In this document: one piece after another, positions 17,318-17,729 of the stretch
How positions within the stretch are numbered: the first letter of the stretch is position 1
How the letters are laid out: each line of letters opens with the position of its first letter
NCBI GenBank assembly: GCA_964517495.1
Contig: CAZFER010000099.1
Span: forward strand, 1-17,729
Source of the DNA: CAZFER01 sp964517495
Lineage (GTDB): Bacteria > Hinthialibacterota > Hinthialibacteria > Hinthialibacterales > Hinthialibacteraceae
Reading direction: 5' to 3'
Length of the DNA: 17,729 nt
Notes under the pieces: generated by a model
Databases searched by the model: none
Told to the model about the DNA's origin: nothing
The model's input: only the letters and a program-made list of their open reading frames with translations
Position numbers and translations under genes: made by a program

Positions 17318-17729
17318 TCTCCTTAAATATTGATGATATTGAACATACCTGATAATGCATGCACTTGTAAAGATTATGAAAATGATAAACAGATATACCT
17401 ATCCTGTTGAAAATTTGCTTTTCAAGCAGGATTAAGTGAATCAAGTATTGCTTTGTGTATTATTTATTTTCTGGATTACTGGTTATATGCTGTCTTTATC
17501 CATATGGTTCCTTTACACGAAGCATTTTCAATCTTTTTCCCAATTCAATCTGCTTTAAACTTTGTTTTCATTCGGGGCGCCCCGGTTTTTAATACGGGGG
17601 GTGCCGTCGATTTATCCTATTCTTGGTTATCTCAGCGCTTTCGCGCTGACGAAGATAAAATTAAATAGGCCTTGTTGTTCTTCGCTAAATGGTCCTCAAT
17701 GCTCTCACATTGAGGAGGGTATAATCCTT
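17318..17729. other. Hairpin-rich gene-free right end
   Basis: No credible gene was found in the last 412 bases. Four hairpins are visible: 17401-17432 (13-bp stem with one bulge), 17576-17605 (GGCGCCCC with GGGGTGCC, one G-T pair), 17632-17649 (TCAGCGC-TTTC-GCGCTGA, perfect) and 17693-17716 (TCCTCAATG with CATTGAGGA, perfect 9 bp). A plus-strand 71-codon frame at 17453-17668 crosses several of them and is judged chance. The first hairpin could be a regulatory element upstream of the pectate-lyase-like gene. Confidence 0.55.
17401..17432. repeat. Long hairpin upstream of the pectate-lyase-like gene
   Basis: ATCCTGTTGAAAA (17401-17413) pairs with TTTTCAAGCAGGAT (17419-17432) over 13 bp with one bulged base around a TTTGC loop, about 90 bases upstream of the lyase start. 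There is no T-run after either arm. It may be a regulatory structure or the end of an unseen transcript. Confidence 0.5.

Noticed and set aside
17453..17668. 71-codon plus-strand frame at the right end
   Set aside because: It crosses several hairpins, has no ribosome site and resembles no protein family; more likely part of a structured intergenic region.
1..17729. CRISPR array, tRNA, rRNA or insertion sequence
   Set aside because: No regularly spaced direct repeats, cloverleaf, rRNA segment, transposase or long terminal inverted repeat was seen on either strand.

Overview
The window has the base composition and gene set of a heterotrophic bacterium of moderate GC content (about 45% by eye). 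Most large products carry N-terminal signal peptides and look like secreted or periplasmic enzymes for protein and polysaccharide breakdown. The mix resembles poorly cultured, polymer-degrading Gram-negative lineages (planctomycete-like or related candidate phyla): a secreted tricorn-type protease, an NHL-propeller protein with a CBM9-like end, a DUF5060 hydrolase, a pectate-lyase-like beta-helix with a GRIIDSQEEVGGYP tail, and an OPT transporter. No rRNA, tRNA or phylogenetic marker gene is present, so the taxon cannot be fixed.

Layout. An OPT-family oligopeptide transporter (178-2103, minus) lies divergent from a two-gene plus-strand operon. The operon holds a tricorn-type peptidase with an intact catalytic Ser-Gly-Gly-Asp, His and Glu, and a large secreted FlgD-Ig/NHL/CBM9-like protein that starts 10 bases after it. 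Oligopeptides made by the protease could be taken up by the OPT transporter across a shared 162-base control region. Next comes a compact minus-strand PIN-domain toxin-antitoxin pair with its own hairpin terminator. It is followed by a plus-strand pair: a DUF5060 glycoside-hydrolase-like protein and an LctP (L-lactate permease) family transporter with an altered signature loop. Opposing these is an STT3-like GT-C membrane protein (minus).

The right third holds a frameshifted DUF2283 gene, two small uncharacterised ORFs, a minus-strand pectate-lyase-like protein, and a gene-poor, hairpin-rich end (17318-17729). A strong minus-strand intrinsic terminator at 15013-15042 has no minus-strand gene directly upstream.

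No obviously new multi-gene defence or mobile system is visible. The best leads are the divergent lactate-permease-family protein coupled to a DUF5060 hydrolase, the STT3-like protein with an added N-terminal membrane module, the orphan terminator, and the structured terminal region.
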